Shown: positions 1 to 8,705 of the stretch, one piece after another
Numbering within the stretch: the first letter of the stretch is position 1
Layout of the letters: each line of letters begins with the position of its first letter
Origin: Paranoxybacillus sp035645275
Lineage (GTDB): Bacteria; Bacillota; Bacilli; Bacillales; Anoxybacillaceae
Direction of reading: 5' to 3'
DNA: 64,000 nucleotides
NCBI GenBank assembly: GCA_035645275.1
Contig: DASQMX010000026.1
Span: 372,001-436,000 of the forward strand
The notes under the pieces: generated by a model
What the model was told of the DNA's origin: nothing
Databases searched by the model: none
Seen by the model: only the letters and a program-made list of their open reading frames with translations
Program-made: the position numbers and the translations under genes

Positions 1-41
1 AGGAAACCCCTGCATTCGATGTTATTTTAACATATGGACCG

Positions 42-224
42 TTATTGGTCGAATGTTTCAATGGTTTTCGTGACTTGATTCTTACTTACACCTTCATACT
101 CATAGATTTTTCCTAAATAAGGAGAAAATGGTGTATATAAAATCATAAATTGGGCGATAAGCAAAAAAATAAATTGGATGACAACTAGCTTCAGTAAAAT
201 TCGCTCGATTTGTTTCACACCCAT
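42..224 (-). CDS. ypfB: YpfB-like small membrane protein (DUF5359)
   Basis: A 60-residue protein with one long hydrophobic stretch at about residues 9-31 (LLKLVVIQFIFLLIAQFMIL region) and a short polar tail, so probably a single-pass membrane protein. It lies just downstream of the PilZ gene and reads in the same direction, the position of ypfB in B. subtilis. The start ATG at 224 follows GAGAAGGACGG. Function is unknown; identification rests on position, size and topology. Confidence 0.75.
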   Translation of the reverse strand: MGVKQIERILLKLVVIQFIFLLIAQFMILYTPFSPYLGKIYEYEGVSKNQVTKTIETFDQ

Positions 225-309
225 CCGTCCTTCTCTTCATTCGGCTGTAAAAAGCCGTTTTCTCGCCAATCACGCTTTATTATTATATTATTCCATTTCG
301 TTCCGTTCT

Positions 310-978
310 TTATTCTTCGTCTATACCTTTCTGCCGTTGCTCCAGCTGCTTTTCAAAGCTATAACGAATTAATAACAACCGATCTTGATGCTTTATATCA
401 AGAAATTGAAGCGATGCTTTCTCGACTGGTGAATGCTTCTCTTTAAAAATACGGACAATTTTCGATGGGATATTTAAATAATGGATATCTCCTGAACGCA
501 TATGAAGAACCAACCATGCATCTACCCTTACTCCCGGTTCAAATCCTTTTATTTTGCGAGGAAGAACAATAGCAGCTCCGCCTGCGCTAATGTCGCTCGT
601 TATCGTTGTAAACGGAGAAAATTCTCTATTACGCGGATGAATGGCTATATCCTCATTTGCCTCTACACGAACATATTGTCGTCGCTGGATACGGGTAAGT
701 TGCTGCTCTCCTGGATAAGAAAGCACAACGAGCGGAATCGGCTGTCTTATTTTTCCTGTTACTTCCGTATCAAATAAATAAAGGGAATGGTCTTTGCCGA
801 CAAAACTTGCTTTAAACTGCATGCCGTTTAATAAGAAAACAGTTTTTCCTGTCTCCATATTCACTGGATAATCGATATGTATACTGTTAGGAAAAATTTC
901 TGCTACTTTACATTTGTATTTATGTTTTGTTTGTTCATCAATCGGTTCTAAAATTAACGTATTGCCTATTTTCAACAT
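310..978 (-). CDS. ypfA: PilZ-domain c-di-GMP receptor (YpfA/MotI/DgrA family)
   Basis: 222 residues with an N-terminal YcgR-like beta domain (about 1-95) and a C-terminal PilZ domain (about 98-215). The two c-di-GMP signatures are visible: an arginine cluster RIQRRQYVR near residue 100 and SDISAGG near residue 130. In B. subtilis the orthologue binds c-di-GMP and slows the flagellar stator; the same role here is inferred. The start at 978 follows a GGGGG box about 10 bases upstream; a TTG one codon later is an alternative. It lies between ypeB and ypfB as in B. subtilis. Confidence 0.9.
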   Translation of the reverse strand: MLKIGNTLILEPIDEQTKHKYKCKVAEIFPNSIHIDYPVNMETGKTVFLLNGMQFKASFVGKDHSLYLFDTEVTGKIRQPIPLVVLSYPGEQQLTRIQRRQYVRVEANEDIAIHPRNREFSPFTTITSDISAGGAAIVLPRKIKGFEPGVRVDAWLVLHMRSGDIHYLNIPSKIVRIFKEKHSPVEKASLQFLDIKHQDRLLLIRYSFEKQLEQRQKGIDEE

Positions 979-1069
979 GCGTCTTATACCCCCGAATTAA
1001 AACAAGATTGTTGTTCATGTTCATGTTTACGCCTTAAACAAATCCACTTTATATTAAAACACGGAATAC

Positions 1070-1101
1070 AAAAAAGGAAAAGCAATACTGCTTTTCCTTT
1101 T
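1070..1101 (-). terminator. Intrinsic terminator after ypeB
   Basis: An inverted repeat with arms AAAAGGAAAAGCA / TGCTTTTCCTTTT and a 4-base loop, running into T residues on both strands. It lies just after the ypeB stop codon, so its main role is probably to end the sleB-ypeB transcript. Confidence 0.8.
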
Positions 1102-1105
1102 TTCT

Positions 1106-2452
1106 CTAAACATTTCCGTATACAGGCTCCGTATCTTGAAGTTTTTCGACTTTCTCTTCTATGCCATTTTGCGCGTTGATGAAAATCCGGTACGTATCAT
1201 CGCCTAGTGTGCCTAAAAACTCATAACAAAGAACTTCATCGTTTAAATCATTGACGATGATCGCCTGCCGTTCTTCCATTACTTTCAGATTCGGGTTGAT
1301 TTTAGCTCTTGCCTCAGAGACAGTTAATTTTGGTTTTGGAACAGCGTCAATTATATTGGATGATAAATAGTCACGCGCTGAAAAACCAACAATCGTTCCA
1401 TCATCAAGGGCGACTTTCATCTTAATTGCTTCCGGATAAATACGGACGCCATTTTTGTTTGTCACAAAAGTAAGAACTCCGACATTGTCATATTGCGTAC
1501 TTTCATACAGCTCTAAATTCGTAAACTTATGTCTTTTTAAAAATTCTAATCCCTTTATTGTCGCTTCATTTAAACTGATTTTTTGTGTTTGAATCGGCCG
1601 GTTGTCAATGACCCAAATCGGATAGCCGCCGTTTTTCGTCATATCCATATAAGTCTCGGTCTTCGTCTTTGGATCGTAAATGGTTAAGCTATAAAAACGG
1701 TTGATAGCTCCTTTTCCGCTTTCCACAATCGATATTTTTTCCTTTCCTTTCAAGCCTAAAAATGTTTTTGCCACATCCTTTGCTTCTTCTTTAGAAATTG
1801 GTTTTCCTTTAGCGCGAGCAAATTCGCGATCTTCGTTTTCTAAGTTTGTAAATGTTGGACCAAAATCTGTTTCAGAAAACGATTCAACATTTTTTTCCAC
1901 CGTCTTAAATCCATCGATAATCGTATTATCCGTTGGTTTTTGATCGGAAGCAAGCGCCAGCTCTACGTCCATCCAACGCAAATTATTTTTTAATACTAAA
2001 TATTGAACATTGCGCAGCTCGCTTTGAATGTCTGCGGCATTTTTATATAACTTTTGCAGCGTTTTATATTCTTCCTTTGTCAACGGCTCTTTTTCTAAAT
2101 CACGTATCGCTGTCCGATAGCTAAATTTACCAATTTTCGCCAAAAACTCCTCTGTCTTATTAAACGGAAGCAAGGAAAGCGGCAGCTGCCCGACAGAAGA
2201 ATGAGCTTCAGCGGCAATTCTCCACACTTCCGCAAGAGCTGGCGATAGCGAATTGCGCGAGTTCATCGCTAATGTCGTACCGATTTTGTCGTGAAGCAAA
2301 TCAACTTGATACGTTAAATCATGAAAAGCGCGCTGGTAGTTGTTTTCTGCATGCTGCAACACCGCATTTTTCTCTTGATGTTCACGATAGCCCCAATAAG
2401 CCGTTCCAATGATTCCAAGTGATAAAAGTCCGATTAAAAATGCTCTTACCAA
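1106..2452 (-). CDS. ypeB: Germination protein YpeB
   Basis: 448 residues, close to the 450 of B. subtilis YpeB. An N-terminal membrane anchor (about residues 2-20) is followed by a helical region and C-terminal PepSY-type repeats (for example around VAKTFLGLKG). YpeB localises and stabilises the cortex-lytic enzyme SleB in the spore; sleB lies directly upstream. I chose the TTG at 2452: GGAGGTG sits 9-10 bases before it and the product then begins VRAFLIGLLSLG, matching the family start. The longer open frame to 2623 overlaps sleB and has no ribosome site. Confidence 0.93.
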   Translation of the reverse strand: MVRAFLIGLLSLGIIGTAYWGYREHQEKNAVLQHAENNYQRAFHDLTYQVDLLHDKIGTTLAMNSRNSLSPALAEVWRIAAEAHSSVGQLPLSLLPFNKTEEFLAKIGKFSYRTAIRDLEKEPLTKEEYKTLQKLYKNAADIQSELRNVQYLVLKNNLRWMDVELALASDQKPTDNTIIDGFKTVEKNVESFSETDFGPTFTNLENEDREFARAKGKPISKEEAKDVAKTFLGLKGKEKISIVESGKGAINRFYSLTIYDPKTKTETYMDMTKNGGYPIWVIDNRPIQTQKISLNEATIKGLEFLKRHKFTNLELYESTQYDNVGVLTFVTNKNGVRIYPEAIKMKVALDDGTIVGFSARDYLSSNIIDAVPKPKLTVSEARAKINPNLKVMEERQAIIVNDLNDEVLCYEFLGTLGDDTYRIFINAQNGIEEKVEKLQDTEPVYGNV

Positions 2453-2468
2453 TTTCAACACCTCCAAT

Positions 2469-3254
2469 CTATTTACAGAAAATATGTTTGCCGATTCGTT
2501 TAATTTGCGGACGACTCCAAATCCATCCGCTTGTCGCTGTATCCGGATTAAAGTAATAAATCGCCCCTTCTGAAGGGTCCCAGCCGTTAATCGCATCAAG
2601 CACGGCTTTTCGTGCTGTTTCATTCGGGGTTAACCATATTTGTCCGTCGGCTACCGCTGTAAACGCCCCTGGTTGAAAAATCACTCCTGCAACGGTATTT
2701 GGAAACGAGGAATGGTTCAGGCGATTTAAAATAACAGCCGCAACAGCCACTTGCCCGATATATGGTTCACCACGCGCTTCTCCATAGACAGCGTTGGCCA
2801 TAAGCTGAATATCATTTCGTGAAAAGCCCTTTGGCACATTGTCCGCCGTTGTTTTCCTTGTTGTGTTTTTCGCTTTGTTTTTGGCTTGCTGGCTTAACGG
2901 CTTTCCACCGTAATGAGTAAATTTGTTACCTTTGCGAATTTGTTCTTTCACAAACTGCTCATTATATTTAGAAACTTTAACTAACTTTACTTTCGTGCTT
3001 TCTCCGACTAAACCATCGATAGGCAGGCCGAATTCATACTGAAAGTTTCGCACTGCCCAATATGTACTCCATCCAAACACTCCATCAATTTTGCCGTTAT
3101 AAAAGCCGATATATTGCAATCTTGCCTGCAGTTCAATCACATCATCGCCAACGGCTCCTTTTTGAATAACTTGATTCGAAAAGGCTTCAGCCTCTCCGGC
3201 ACGAATGTAGCATATGAGCAAAAACATTATACAAATTATCGTTTTTCGCAACAT
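2469..3254 (-). CDS. sleB: Spore cortex-lytic enzyme SleB
   Basis: 261 residues: signal peptide (1-24, ending near GEAEAF), a peptidoglycan-binding repeat domain (about 28-95, with VIELQARLQYIGFYNGKIDG) and a C-terminal hydrolase_2 lytic transglycosylase domain (about 140-261). The catalytic glutamate is expected in VYGEARGE. It degrades muramic-delta-lactam cortex peptidoglycan during germination. The start at 3254 has GGAGGT seven bases upstream; eight further in-frame codons upstream lack such a site. It forms an operon with ypeB, 16 bases downstream. Confidence 0.95.
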   Translation of the reverse strand: MLRKTIICIMFLLICYIRAGEAEAFSNQVIQKGAVGDDVIELQARLQYIGFYNGKIDGVFGWSTYWAVRNFQYEFGLPIDGLVGESTKVKLVKVSKYNEQFVKEQIRKGNKFTHYGGKPLSQQAKNKAKNTTRKTTADNVPKGFSRNDIQLMANAVYGEARGEPYIGQVAVAAVILNRLNHSSFPNTVAGVIFQPGAFTAVADGQIWLTPNETARKAVLDAINGWDPSEGAIYYFNPDTATSGWIWSRPQIKRIGKHIFCK

Positions 3255-3324
3255 CGATACCTCCTCTATACGTTGCAATCATTTTACGAGTAGTTTTTGC
3301 ACATATTGCCTTTTTATACAAAAA

Positions 3325-3352
3325 TAAAAGCCAGGCTCTTATTAAGCCTGAC
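3325..3352 (-). terminator. Terminator overlapping the prsW 3' end
   Basis: Arms AGTCAGGCT / AGCCTGGCT (one mismatch) around a short loop, followed on the minus strand by TTTTATTTTT. The left arm encodes the last prsW codons (Ser-Gln-Ala) before TAA, so gene end and terminator overlap. Confidence 0.75.
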
Positions 3353-4016
3353 TTTTTATTGTTTCTTCGATATGACGCAATGCTAATCCTTTTGCTTGCT
3401 TTATTTTGCGCAATGCCGTCCACCATAAAAAAATCATGAATGGAAGCATGTAGTGCATCCACTTTTCCTGCGTTAATAATATAAAGTCATAAATGCCATG
3501 AAGCAAAAACGGAATGAAAAAGGAAAGAAATACATATTTTTTCTTTTGTCCTTTAAACTTTGCCTTACCGAGATAAAAGCCCATAATGACCGCAAACAAT
3601 GCATGGCTGGAAACAGGCAAAAGCGCTCTTGTAAATGCAAATTCAACACCATGCGCAAACAAATAGAGGATATTTTCAAGTGTGGCAAAGCCGAGGGATA
3701 CGCTGGCACTATAGACAATCCCATCATAGGGCTCATCGAATTCTTTATGGTCAAAAATAGAATAATAAACAATAAACCATTTAAAAAATTCTTCGAGAAG
3801 ACCTGAAGCGAAAAAAGCGTGCAAAAACTTCGTCGTCACAATTCCTTCGACTTGAAGCACATATTGGATAAACATGATTGGAAAAACAAGAATCACTCCG
3901 AACATAAACGTACGAAAAACAAGCGTTAAAGGCTCTGTCTCATATTCATCTTTTAAATAAAAATAGCTGAGCAGCGCAAGCCCAGGTGCAATTCCAGCAG
4001 AAATCACCGTTAACAT
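3342..4016 (-). CDS. prsW: Intramembrane site-1 protease PrsW
   Basis: 224 residues with about seven to eight membrane segments. The glutamate-rich motif of the family is present (GLLEEFFKWFI) and conserved histidines follow (SSHALFAVIMG, LLHGIYDF). PrsW makes the first cut in anti-sigma factor RsiW in B. subtilis. The substrate here is unknown; sigX-rsiX lies 18 kb away but no link is shown. The start at 4016 (MLTVISAGIAPG) follows GAGGAAG and matches the family N-terminus; 14 further upstream codons are unlikely. Divergent from the asparaginase gene. Confidence 0.92.
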   Translation of the reverse strand: MLTVISAGIAPGLALLSYFYLKDEYETEPLTLVFRTFMFGVILVFPIMFIQYVLQVEGIVTTKFLHAFFASGLLEEFFKWFIVYYSIFDHKEFDEPYDGIVYSASVSLGFATLENILYLFAHGVEFAFTRALLPVSSHALFAVIMGFYLGKAKFKGQKKKYVFLSFFIPFLLHGIYDFILLTQEKWMHYMLPFMIFLWWTALRKIKQAKGLALRHIEETIKSQA

Positions 4017-4134
4017 AAAGCTTCCTCGTTTCCATCCGTTTTCTTTTAATGGTAACATGATATTGTTGTCTTGAAAATGGAATTCAGCTGTTTTTCTTAT
4101 CTATACAACAAGGCAATTTGGAGGAAAGAAGTCA

Positions 4135-5106
4135 ATGAAAAAAATTTTAATCATTCATACTGGCGGAACAATCTCAATGAAAGAAGATGAAAAAACCGGG
4201 GCGGTCAAACCGGATGAAAAAAATCCGCTTCATGACACAACTCCTTCTTTAAAAACTTTGGCCGATATTCATGTGGAAGAATTATTCCATTTACCATCTC
4301 CACATATGACACCAAAAGAAATGCTGATTCTTCGCAACACCATCGAGGAAAAAATCAAAAAAGAACACTTTCAAGGAGTGGTGATCACTCATGGAACGGA
4401 TACACTTGAAGAAACCGCCTATTTTTTAGATTTAACCATCCAAGAAGATGTACCAATTGTTGTCACAGGTGCGATGCGTTCAAGTAATGAAATTGGCGCA
4501 GATGGGCTATATAATCTCATTTCTTCTGTGAAAGTCGCTTCAAGCGATGAAGCACACGGAAAAGGCGTTCTTGTTGTATTAAATGACGAAATCCATACAG
4601 CAAAGAACGTAACAAAGACGCATACAAGCAATATCGCTACGTTCCAAAGTCCGCAATATGGTCCGATCGGCATTGTCACAAAACGCGGAGTGTTTTTCCA
4701 TCATTCACCAACCAAAAGAGTGACTTATCCGATTCGGCAGCTTTCTAAAAATGTTGTGCTTTTGAAAGCATATGCCGGTATGGATGATATGCTGTTTCAG
4801 GCCATTCAAACGCTGCCGCTTGATGGTCTTGTCATCGAAGCGCTCGGTCAAGGCAATCTCCCGCCTAAAGCAACGAAAGGCGTTAAATCGCTGTTGGAAA
4901 AAAAGATTCCAATCATTCTCGTCTCCCGCTGTTTTAACGGAATTGTTCAAGATATATATGGTTATGAAGGCGGTGGAAAGCAATTAAAAGAAATGGGCGT
5001 TATCTTTTCAAACGGTTTAAATGGGCAAAAAGCGAGAATTAAACTGCTCGTTGCTCTTGAAATGACAAATGACCATGAAAAATTGCAGGAAATGTTTATG
5101 GATTAA
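4135..5106 (+). CDS. ansA: L-asparaginase (type I-like)
   Basis: 323 residues. Both active-site motifs are visible: HTGGTIS near residue 8, with the nucleophilic threonine, and HGTDTLEETA near residue 86. There is no signal peptide, so the enzyme is probably cytoplasmic and hydrolyses asparagine to aspartate and ammonia. The start follows GGAGGAAAG. It is monocistronic, divergent from prsW and convergent with ypdA across a palindromic element. It may be paralogous to a second asparaginase elsewhere, so the gene symbol is tentative. Confidence 0.85.
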   Translation: MKKILIIHTGGTISMKEDEKTGAVKPDEKNPLHDTTPSLKTLADIHVEELFHLPSPHMTPKEMLILRNTIEEKIKKEHFQGVVITHGTDTLEETAYFLDLTIQEDVPIVVTGAMRSSNEIGADGLYNLISSVKVASSDEAHGKGVLVVLNDEIHTAKNVTKTHTSNIATFQSPQYGPIGIVTKRGVFFHHSPTKRVTYPIRQLSKNVVLLKAYAGMDDMLFQAIQTLPLDGLVIEALGQGNLPPKATKGVKSLLEKKIPIILVSRCFNGIVQDIYGYEGGGKQLKEMGVIFSNGLNGQKARIKLLVALEMTNDHEKLQEMFMD

Positions 5107-5133
5107 TCGAGTAAAATTCTCCGCAAACAAAAT

Positions 5134-5200
5134 GAGACTGACCCAAGCGAAGTGTCAGACCTCGCACCACTATAAAGGTCAGACACTTATGGGCAGTCTC
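5134..5200. repeat. Nested palindromic element, reduced form (copy 1)
   Basis: Outer arms GAGACTGACCC / GGGCAGTCTC enclose inner arms AGTGTCAGACC / GGTCAGACACTT. Direct GTCTGAC copies (seen on the minus strand) flank only about 17 inner bases. It lies between the convergent ansA and ypdA genes and can fold on both strands, so it is probably a shared terminator. Confidence 0.75.
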
Positions 5201-5207
5201 TCAATGA

Positions 5208-6185
5208 TTAGATGTTTTTCTTTTCATGCTCGACGATACAAGCGGCAATTTGCTCGCCATGAAATCTGCCATTTTCAATAAAAATTTCATTCGCGTCATT
5301 CCCAGCGGCAATCACTCCGGCAATAAAAATTCCTTCCACGTTCGTCTCCATTGTGTCAGGATTATAAAGCGGACGACCCGTCTCTGCATCAATACTAACT
5401 CCCATTTTTTTCAAAAACTCATGGTCGGGATGATAACCGGTCATTGCAAAAACAAAGTCATTTTTAATTGTTTTCACTTCGTCCCCGACTGTATAAATGA
5501 CAGCATCCTCCGTAATTTCTTTTACATGAGCGTTAAATTCCATTTTAATAACTCCTCGACGGACAAGAGAGTCAAATTCCGGCAAAACCCAAGGCTTAAT
5601 GCTTGGAGAATACTCACTTCCCCGATATAGCACCGTCACACGGGCTCCCGCCTTTACAAGTTCCAATGCCGCATCAACACTGGAGTTTTTTCCGCCAATC
5701 ACGACACAGTCCGTATTATAATATGGATGCCCTTCTTTAAAATAATGAGTCACTTTTGGTAAATCTTCTCCCGGTACGTTCATATAATTCGGATTGTCGT
5801 AATATCCCGTAGCAATAATGACATAGTCTGCTTCGTATTTGTCCTTTGTCGTTGTCACGATAAATGTGTCGTTTATTTGTTTCTCGACCGCTTCTACTTT
5901 TTCAAACGTATTGACGCGAATTTGTTTGCGCGTCACAACTTCTCTATAATAAGCGAGCGCCTGGTTCCGCTTCGGTTTCCGATTTTCTGTAATGAACGGA
6001 ACACCGCCAATTTCTAAGCGATCACTTGTGCTAAAAAATGTTTGGTGTGTTGGATAATGATAAATCGCATTAACGATATTTCCTTTTTCTATGACTAACG
6101 GCTTGTAACCAACATCTTGCAAGGCAATTGCCGCTGCAAGACCGCATGGTCCGCCGCCGACGATGATGATTTTCTCTTTTTTCAT
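5208..6185 (-). CDS. ypdA: YpdA family FAD-dependent bacillithiol disulfide reductase
   Basis: 325 residues of the two-dinucleotide-fold thioredoxin-reductase-like type. The FAD motif GGGPCGLAAA is at residues 10-19 and an NADPH-binding motif VVIGGKNSSVDAA is near 165. There is no CxxC redox pair, which fits YpdA rather than thioredoxin reductase; the GGGPCG cysteine at about residue 14 is the conserved one. YpdA reduces bacillithiol disulfide with NADPH. Upstream of it is gudB, as in B. subtilis. Confidence 0.9.
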   Translation of the reverse strand: MKKEKIIIVGGGPCGLAAAIALQDVGYKPLVIEKGNIVNAIYHYPTHQTFFSTSDRLEIGGVPFITENRKPKRNQALAYYREVVTRKQIRVNTFEKVEAVEKQINDTFIVTTTKDKYEADYVIIATGYYDNPNYMNVPGEDLPKVTHYFKEGHPYYNTDCVVIGGKNSSVDAALELVKAGARVTVLYRGSEYSPSIKPWVLPEFDSLVRRGVIKMEFNAHVKEITEDAVIYTVGDEVKTIKNDFVFAMTGYHPDHEFLKKMGVSIDAETGRPLYNPDTMETNVEGIFIAGVIAAGNDANEIFIENGRFHGEQIAACIVEHEKKNI

Positions 6186-6292
6186 ATAGTGCTCACTCCC
6201 TCAAACGAAATAAAGCGCTTTTTACCACAACTGTCTTTCATTCATTTCTCTGTCGCAACGTTATAGATCCGCTAATAAACAATATGAAACAA

Positions 6293-6327
6293 AAAATCTC
6301 CTACCATCAAAATGATAGGAGATTTTT
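6293..6327 (-). terminator. Terminator after the glutamate dehydrogenase gene
   Basis: Arms AAAAATCTCCTA / TAGGAGATTTTT with a loop that can extend the pairing (ATCATTTTGAT). It is followed by T residues on the minus strand, 18 bases after the stop codon. Confidence 0.85.
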
Positions 6328-6344
6328 GGTGAACTTTCAATTTT

Positions 6345-7622
6345 TTAAATCCAGCCGCGGAAACGGCACGCTTCCGCCATTTTTCTCACGCCTACCATAT
6401 AAGCGGCAAGTCTCATATCAACGCGGCGCGTTTGCGCTGTTTCATAGACGTTGTTAAACGCTTTCACCATTACTTTTTCAAGTTTCTCTTCCACTTCTTC
6501 TTCTGACCAATAATAACCTTGATTATTTTGTACCCATTCAAAATACGAAACGGTTACTCCGCCGGCGCTTGCCAATACGTCCGGAACAATGAGAATGCCG
6601 CGTTGCGTTAAAATTTCCGTTGCTTCTAATGTGGTTGGACCGTTCGCTGCTTCAACGACAATGCTCGCTTTAATGTTATGAGCGTTTTCTTCTGTAATTT
6701 GATTTTCGATCGCTGCTGGAACTAAAATATCGCATTCAAGCTCAAGCAGCTCTTTATTTGTGATTGTATTTTTAAATAGTTTCGTCACTGTTCCAAAGCT
6801 GTCGCGACGGTCAAGCAAATAGTCGATATCTAAACCGTTCGGATCATATAACGCACCGTAAGCATCGGAAATACCGATGACTTTTGCTCCCGCATCATGC
6901 ATGAATTTCGCTAAGAAGCTTCCTGCGTTACCGAAACCTTGTACAACGACGCGCGCACCTTTTAAATCAATGCCGCGTTTTTTCGCTGCTTCGCGAATAC
7001 AAATCGTTACCCCTTTTGCCGTTGCTGTTTCACGACCGTGTGAACCACCCAACACAAGCGGCTTACCTGTAATAAATCCCGGAGAGTTAAATTCATCGAT
7101 GCGGCTATATTCATCCATCATCCATGCCATAATTTGCGAGTTCGTGAATACGTCTGGTGCCGGAATATCTTTTGTCGGCCCGACGATTTGGCTAATCGCA
7201 CGCACATAGCCGCGGCTTAAACGCTCAAGCTCACGAAACGACATTGTTCGTGGGTCACAGACGATACCGCCTTTACCACCGCCATATGGCAAGTCGACAA
7301 TGCCGCACTTTAAGCTCATCCAAATGGATAAAGCTTTTACTTCTCTCTCCGTTACATTCGGGTGGAAACGAATGCCCCCTTTTGTTGGTCCAACCGCGTC
7401 ATTATGTTGGGCACGGTAGCCGGTAAAAATTTTCACTGTACCGTCATCCATGCGTACAGGAATTTTTACTGTCAGCATGCGAATTGGTTCTTTTAATAGC
7501 TCATATACTTCTTCTGGATAGCCAAGCTTCTCCAGAGCTCTATGTATGACAATTTGCGTCGCCTTTAGAACATCATGCTTTTCTTCATGTTTTTCTTCGT
7601 TGGTACGCTTGTCGGCTACCAT
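6345..7622 (-). CDS. gudB: NAD-specific glutamate dehydrogenase (GudB/RocG type)
   Basis: 425 residues, family length. The substrate-binding lysine motif PYGGGKGGI is near residue 105, the GPTKGGIRFHP motif near 75, and the Rossmann motif VQGFGNAGS near 220. It converts glutamate to 2-oxoglutarate and ammonia. The start at 7622 has GGGAGG seven bases upstream, better than the ATG five codons earlier. The position between ypdA and mecB matches gudB rather than rocG. No in-frame duplication like the inactivating one of B. subtilis 168 gudB was noticed. A cre-like box lies upstream. Confidence 0.92.
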   Translation of the reverse strand: MVADKRTNEEKHEEKHDVLKATQIVIHRALEKLGYPEEVYELLKEPIRMLTVKIPVRMDDGTVKIFTGYRAQHNDAVGPTKGGIRFHPNVTEREVKALSIWMSLKCGIVDLPYGGGKGGIVCDPRTMSFRELERLSRGYVRAISQIVGPTKDIPAPDVFTNSQIMAWMMDEYSRIDEFNSPGFITGKPLVLGGSHGRETATAKGVTICIREAAKKRGIDLKGARVVVQGFGNAGSFLAKFMHDAGAKVIGISDAYGALYDPNGLDIDYLLDRRDSFGTVTKLFKNTITNKELLELECDILVPAAIENQITEENAHNIKASIVVEAANGPTTLEATEILTQRGILIVPDVLASAGGVTVSYFEWVQNNQGYYWSEEEVEEKLEKVMVKAFNNVYETAQTRRVDMRLAAYMVGVRKMAEACRFRGWI

Positions 7623-7676
7623 AAGTAAACCTCCCATAAAATCACTTTGTAAGTTATTGTCCGCCTTTCATGTCAT

Positions 7677-7704
7677 AGTATACACCTTCCATTTATTTAT
7701 GCAA
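7677..7704 (-). promoter_or_regulatory. SigA-type promoter of gudB
   Basis: Minus-strand -35 TTGCAT (7699-7704) and -10 TATACT (7677-7682) are 16 bases apart, about 55 bases before the gudB start codon. Spacing and hexamers fit a housekeeping promoter; not experimentally shown. Confidence 0.6.
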
Positions 7705-7742
7705 AGGAAAAAAATCGATTTTTTAACCTTTTTTTATACTTT

Positions 7743-7756
7743 TGCAATCGCTTACA
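7743..7756 (-). promoter_or_regulatory. cre-like CcpA operator upstream of gudB
   Basis: Minus-strand TGTAAGCGATTGCA has one mismatch to the degenerate cre pattern TGWNANCGNTNWCA. It lies about 40 bases upstream of the -35 box. Catabolite control of glutamate dehydrogenase is known for rocG in B. subtilis, which makes this plausible. The rest of the 7623-7944 gap holds only the promoter and short AT-rich hairpins. Confidence 0.4.
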
Positions 7757-7867
7757 TCACTTTTATATCAATGGTTTGAAAAACGCATACTATTTCTTCC
7801 ATCCTGCTGAAAAGCAGCTTTTTTTATTTTTTTAGTATCATTCTCTACGTGAAATCGCTAAAAGAAA

Positions 7868-7958
7868 AAGCTGACTCCAAAATAAATGGCCAAAATATAT
7901 AGAGTGAGTATAACTCACTCTTATATATTTAAAGATTTCAGCCATTATGAGTCAGCTT
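7868..7958. repeat. Palindromic element overlapping the mecB 3' end
   Basis: Outer arms AAGCTGACTC / GAGTCAGCTT enclose GGC/GCC and an AT-rich inner palindrome centred on GAGTGAG...CTCACTC. The right outer arm encodes the last mecB codons. The architecture (outer GC arms, AT-rich inner arms) resembles the repeat family below, but the sequence differs. Confidence 0.6.
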
Positions 7959-8550
7959 GTTTCCCTTTGATAAAATATTGATAAATTTGTTGAACCGTAT
8001 TGGATTCGATTAACTTTTTGCCATATTCTTGGACGCGATGAATCGTAATCGTCGAAGGGCTACCGAATTCTGCTAATATCGCCACAAAATCGTTCGTATC
8101 GATATGAGAAGGCTCAGCAAAGTGTAAATAAAAGCGTCCGTTATACGAATATAACGTTCCACCGCGAAAATCGAGCGCATACAAACGATGACATAACTGG
8201 ATAATATGTTCGAACGATTGGAATTCATAAAATATATCTTCACTCTCATCGAGAGTTACTTGCATTTCAATATAATCGTCTCTAAACTCTTCCTCCAAGT
8301 CATGGTCTTGGTTTTCACTCGTAACAATGACAACCATTCCCTGTGCCGGTAAAGAGTACACTTCCACCGCGATTGAGCCATTAATTTCGAATCCGAGTTC
8401 TTCATTCGCTTCCTCAATCATATCGCGAAATAATTGATGTACTTTAAACGAATCTTTCCAAAGATCTTCCTTCGTTAACCCGCGGTCAATTAAATCATCG
8501 AATGTTAGGAAAATCTTAATTTTATTATGAGTTAATCGTTCAAGTCTCAT
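7945..8550 (-). CDS. mecB: Adaptor protein MecA paralogue MecB (YpbH)
   Basis: 201 residues. The N-terminus MRLERLTHNKIKIFLTFDDL is the conserved MecA-family start and target-binding domain. An acidic linker near 85-110 is followed by the C-terminal ClpC-binding domain with LYSYNGRFYLHF. MecB/MecA adaptors hand proteins to ClpCP. The position between gudB and ypbG is that of ypbH. The start at 8550 has AGGAGGG six bases upstream; the ATG two codons earlier touches the ribosome site and is unlikely. The C-terminus runs into a palindrome. Confidence 0.88.
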   Translation of the reverse strand: MRLERLTHNKIKIFLTFDDLIDRGLTKEDLWKDSFKVHQLFRDMIEEANEELGFEINGSIAVEVYSLPAQGMVVIVTSENQDHDLEEEFRDDYIEMQVTLDESEDIFYEFQSFEHIIQLCHRLYALDFRGGTLYSYNGRFYLHFAEPSHIDTNDFVAILAEFGSPSTITIHRVQEYGKKLIESNTVQQIYQYFIKGKQADS

Positions 8551-8705
8551 AAACATCCCTCCTTACCTACACAGTCATCTTCTTATATTCATTGTATGAA
8601 AAAAATTGTAAATGGTTCTTTCATTGTTACTAATGAGTTTACATCGTTTCTGTACCTTTAGACAAGCAATATCTTCAATAAATTGACTATTTTTCTCTCT
8701 TTGCG

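Noticed and set aside
178..446. Two overlapping plus-strand frames at the left edge
   Set aside because: Both are antisense to ypfB/ypfA, which match known family position and motifs.
2452..2623. Longer ypeB start at 2623
   Set aside because: It would overlap the sleB 3' end by over 150 bases with no ribosome site; the TTG at 2452 has GGAGGTG and matches the family N-terminus.
5226..5630. 134-codon open frame on the plus strand
   Set aside because: Antisense to ypdA; no ribosome site and no recognisable motif.
7805..7830. Small hairpin CTGCT-GAAA-AGCAG plus T-run
   Set aside because: The stem is only five bases and no plus-strand gene precedes it; probably chance in AT-rich DNA.
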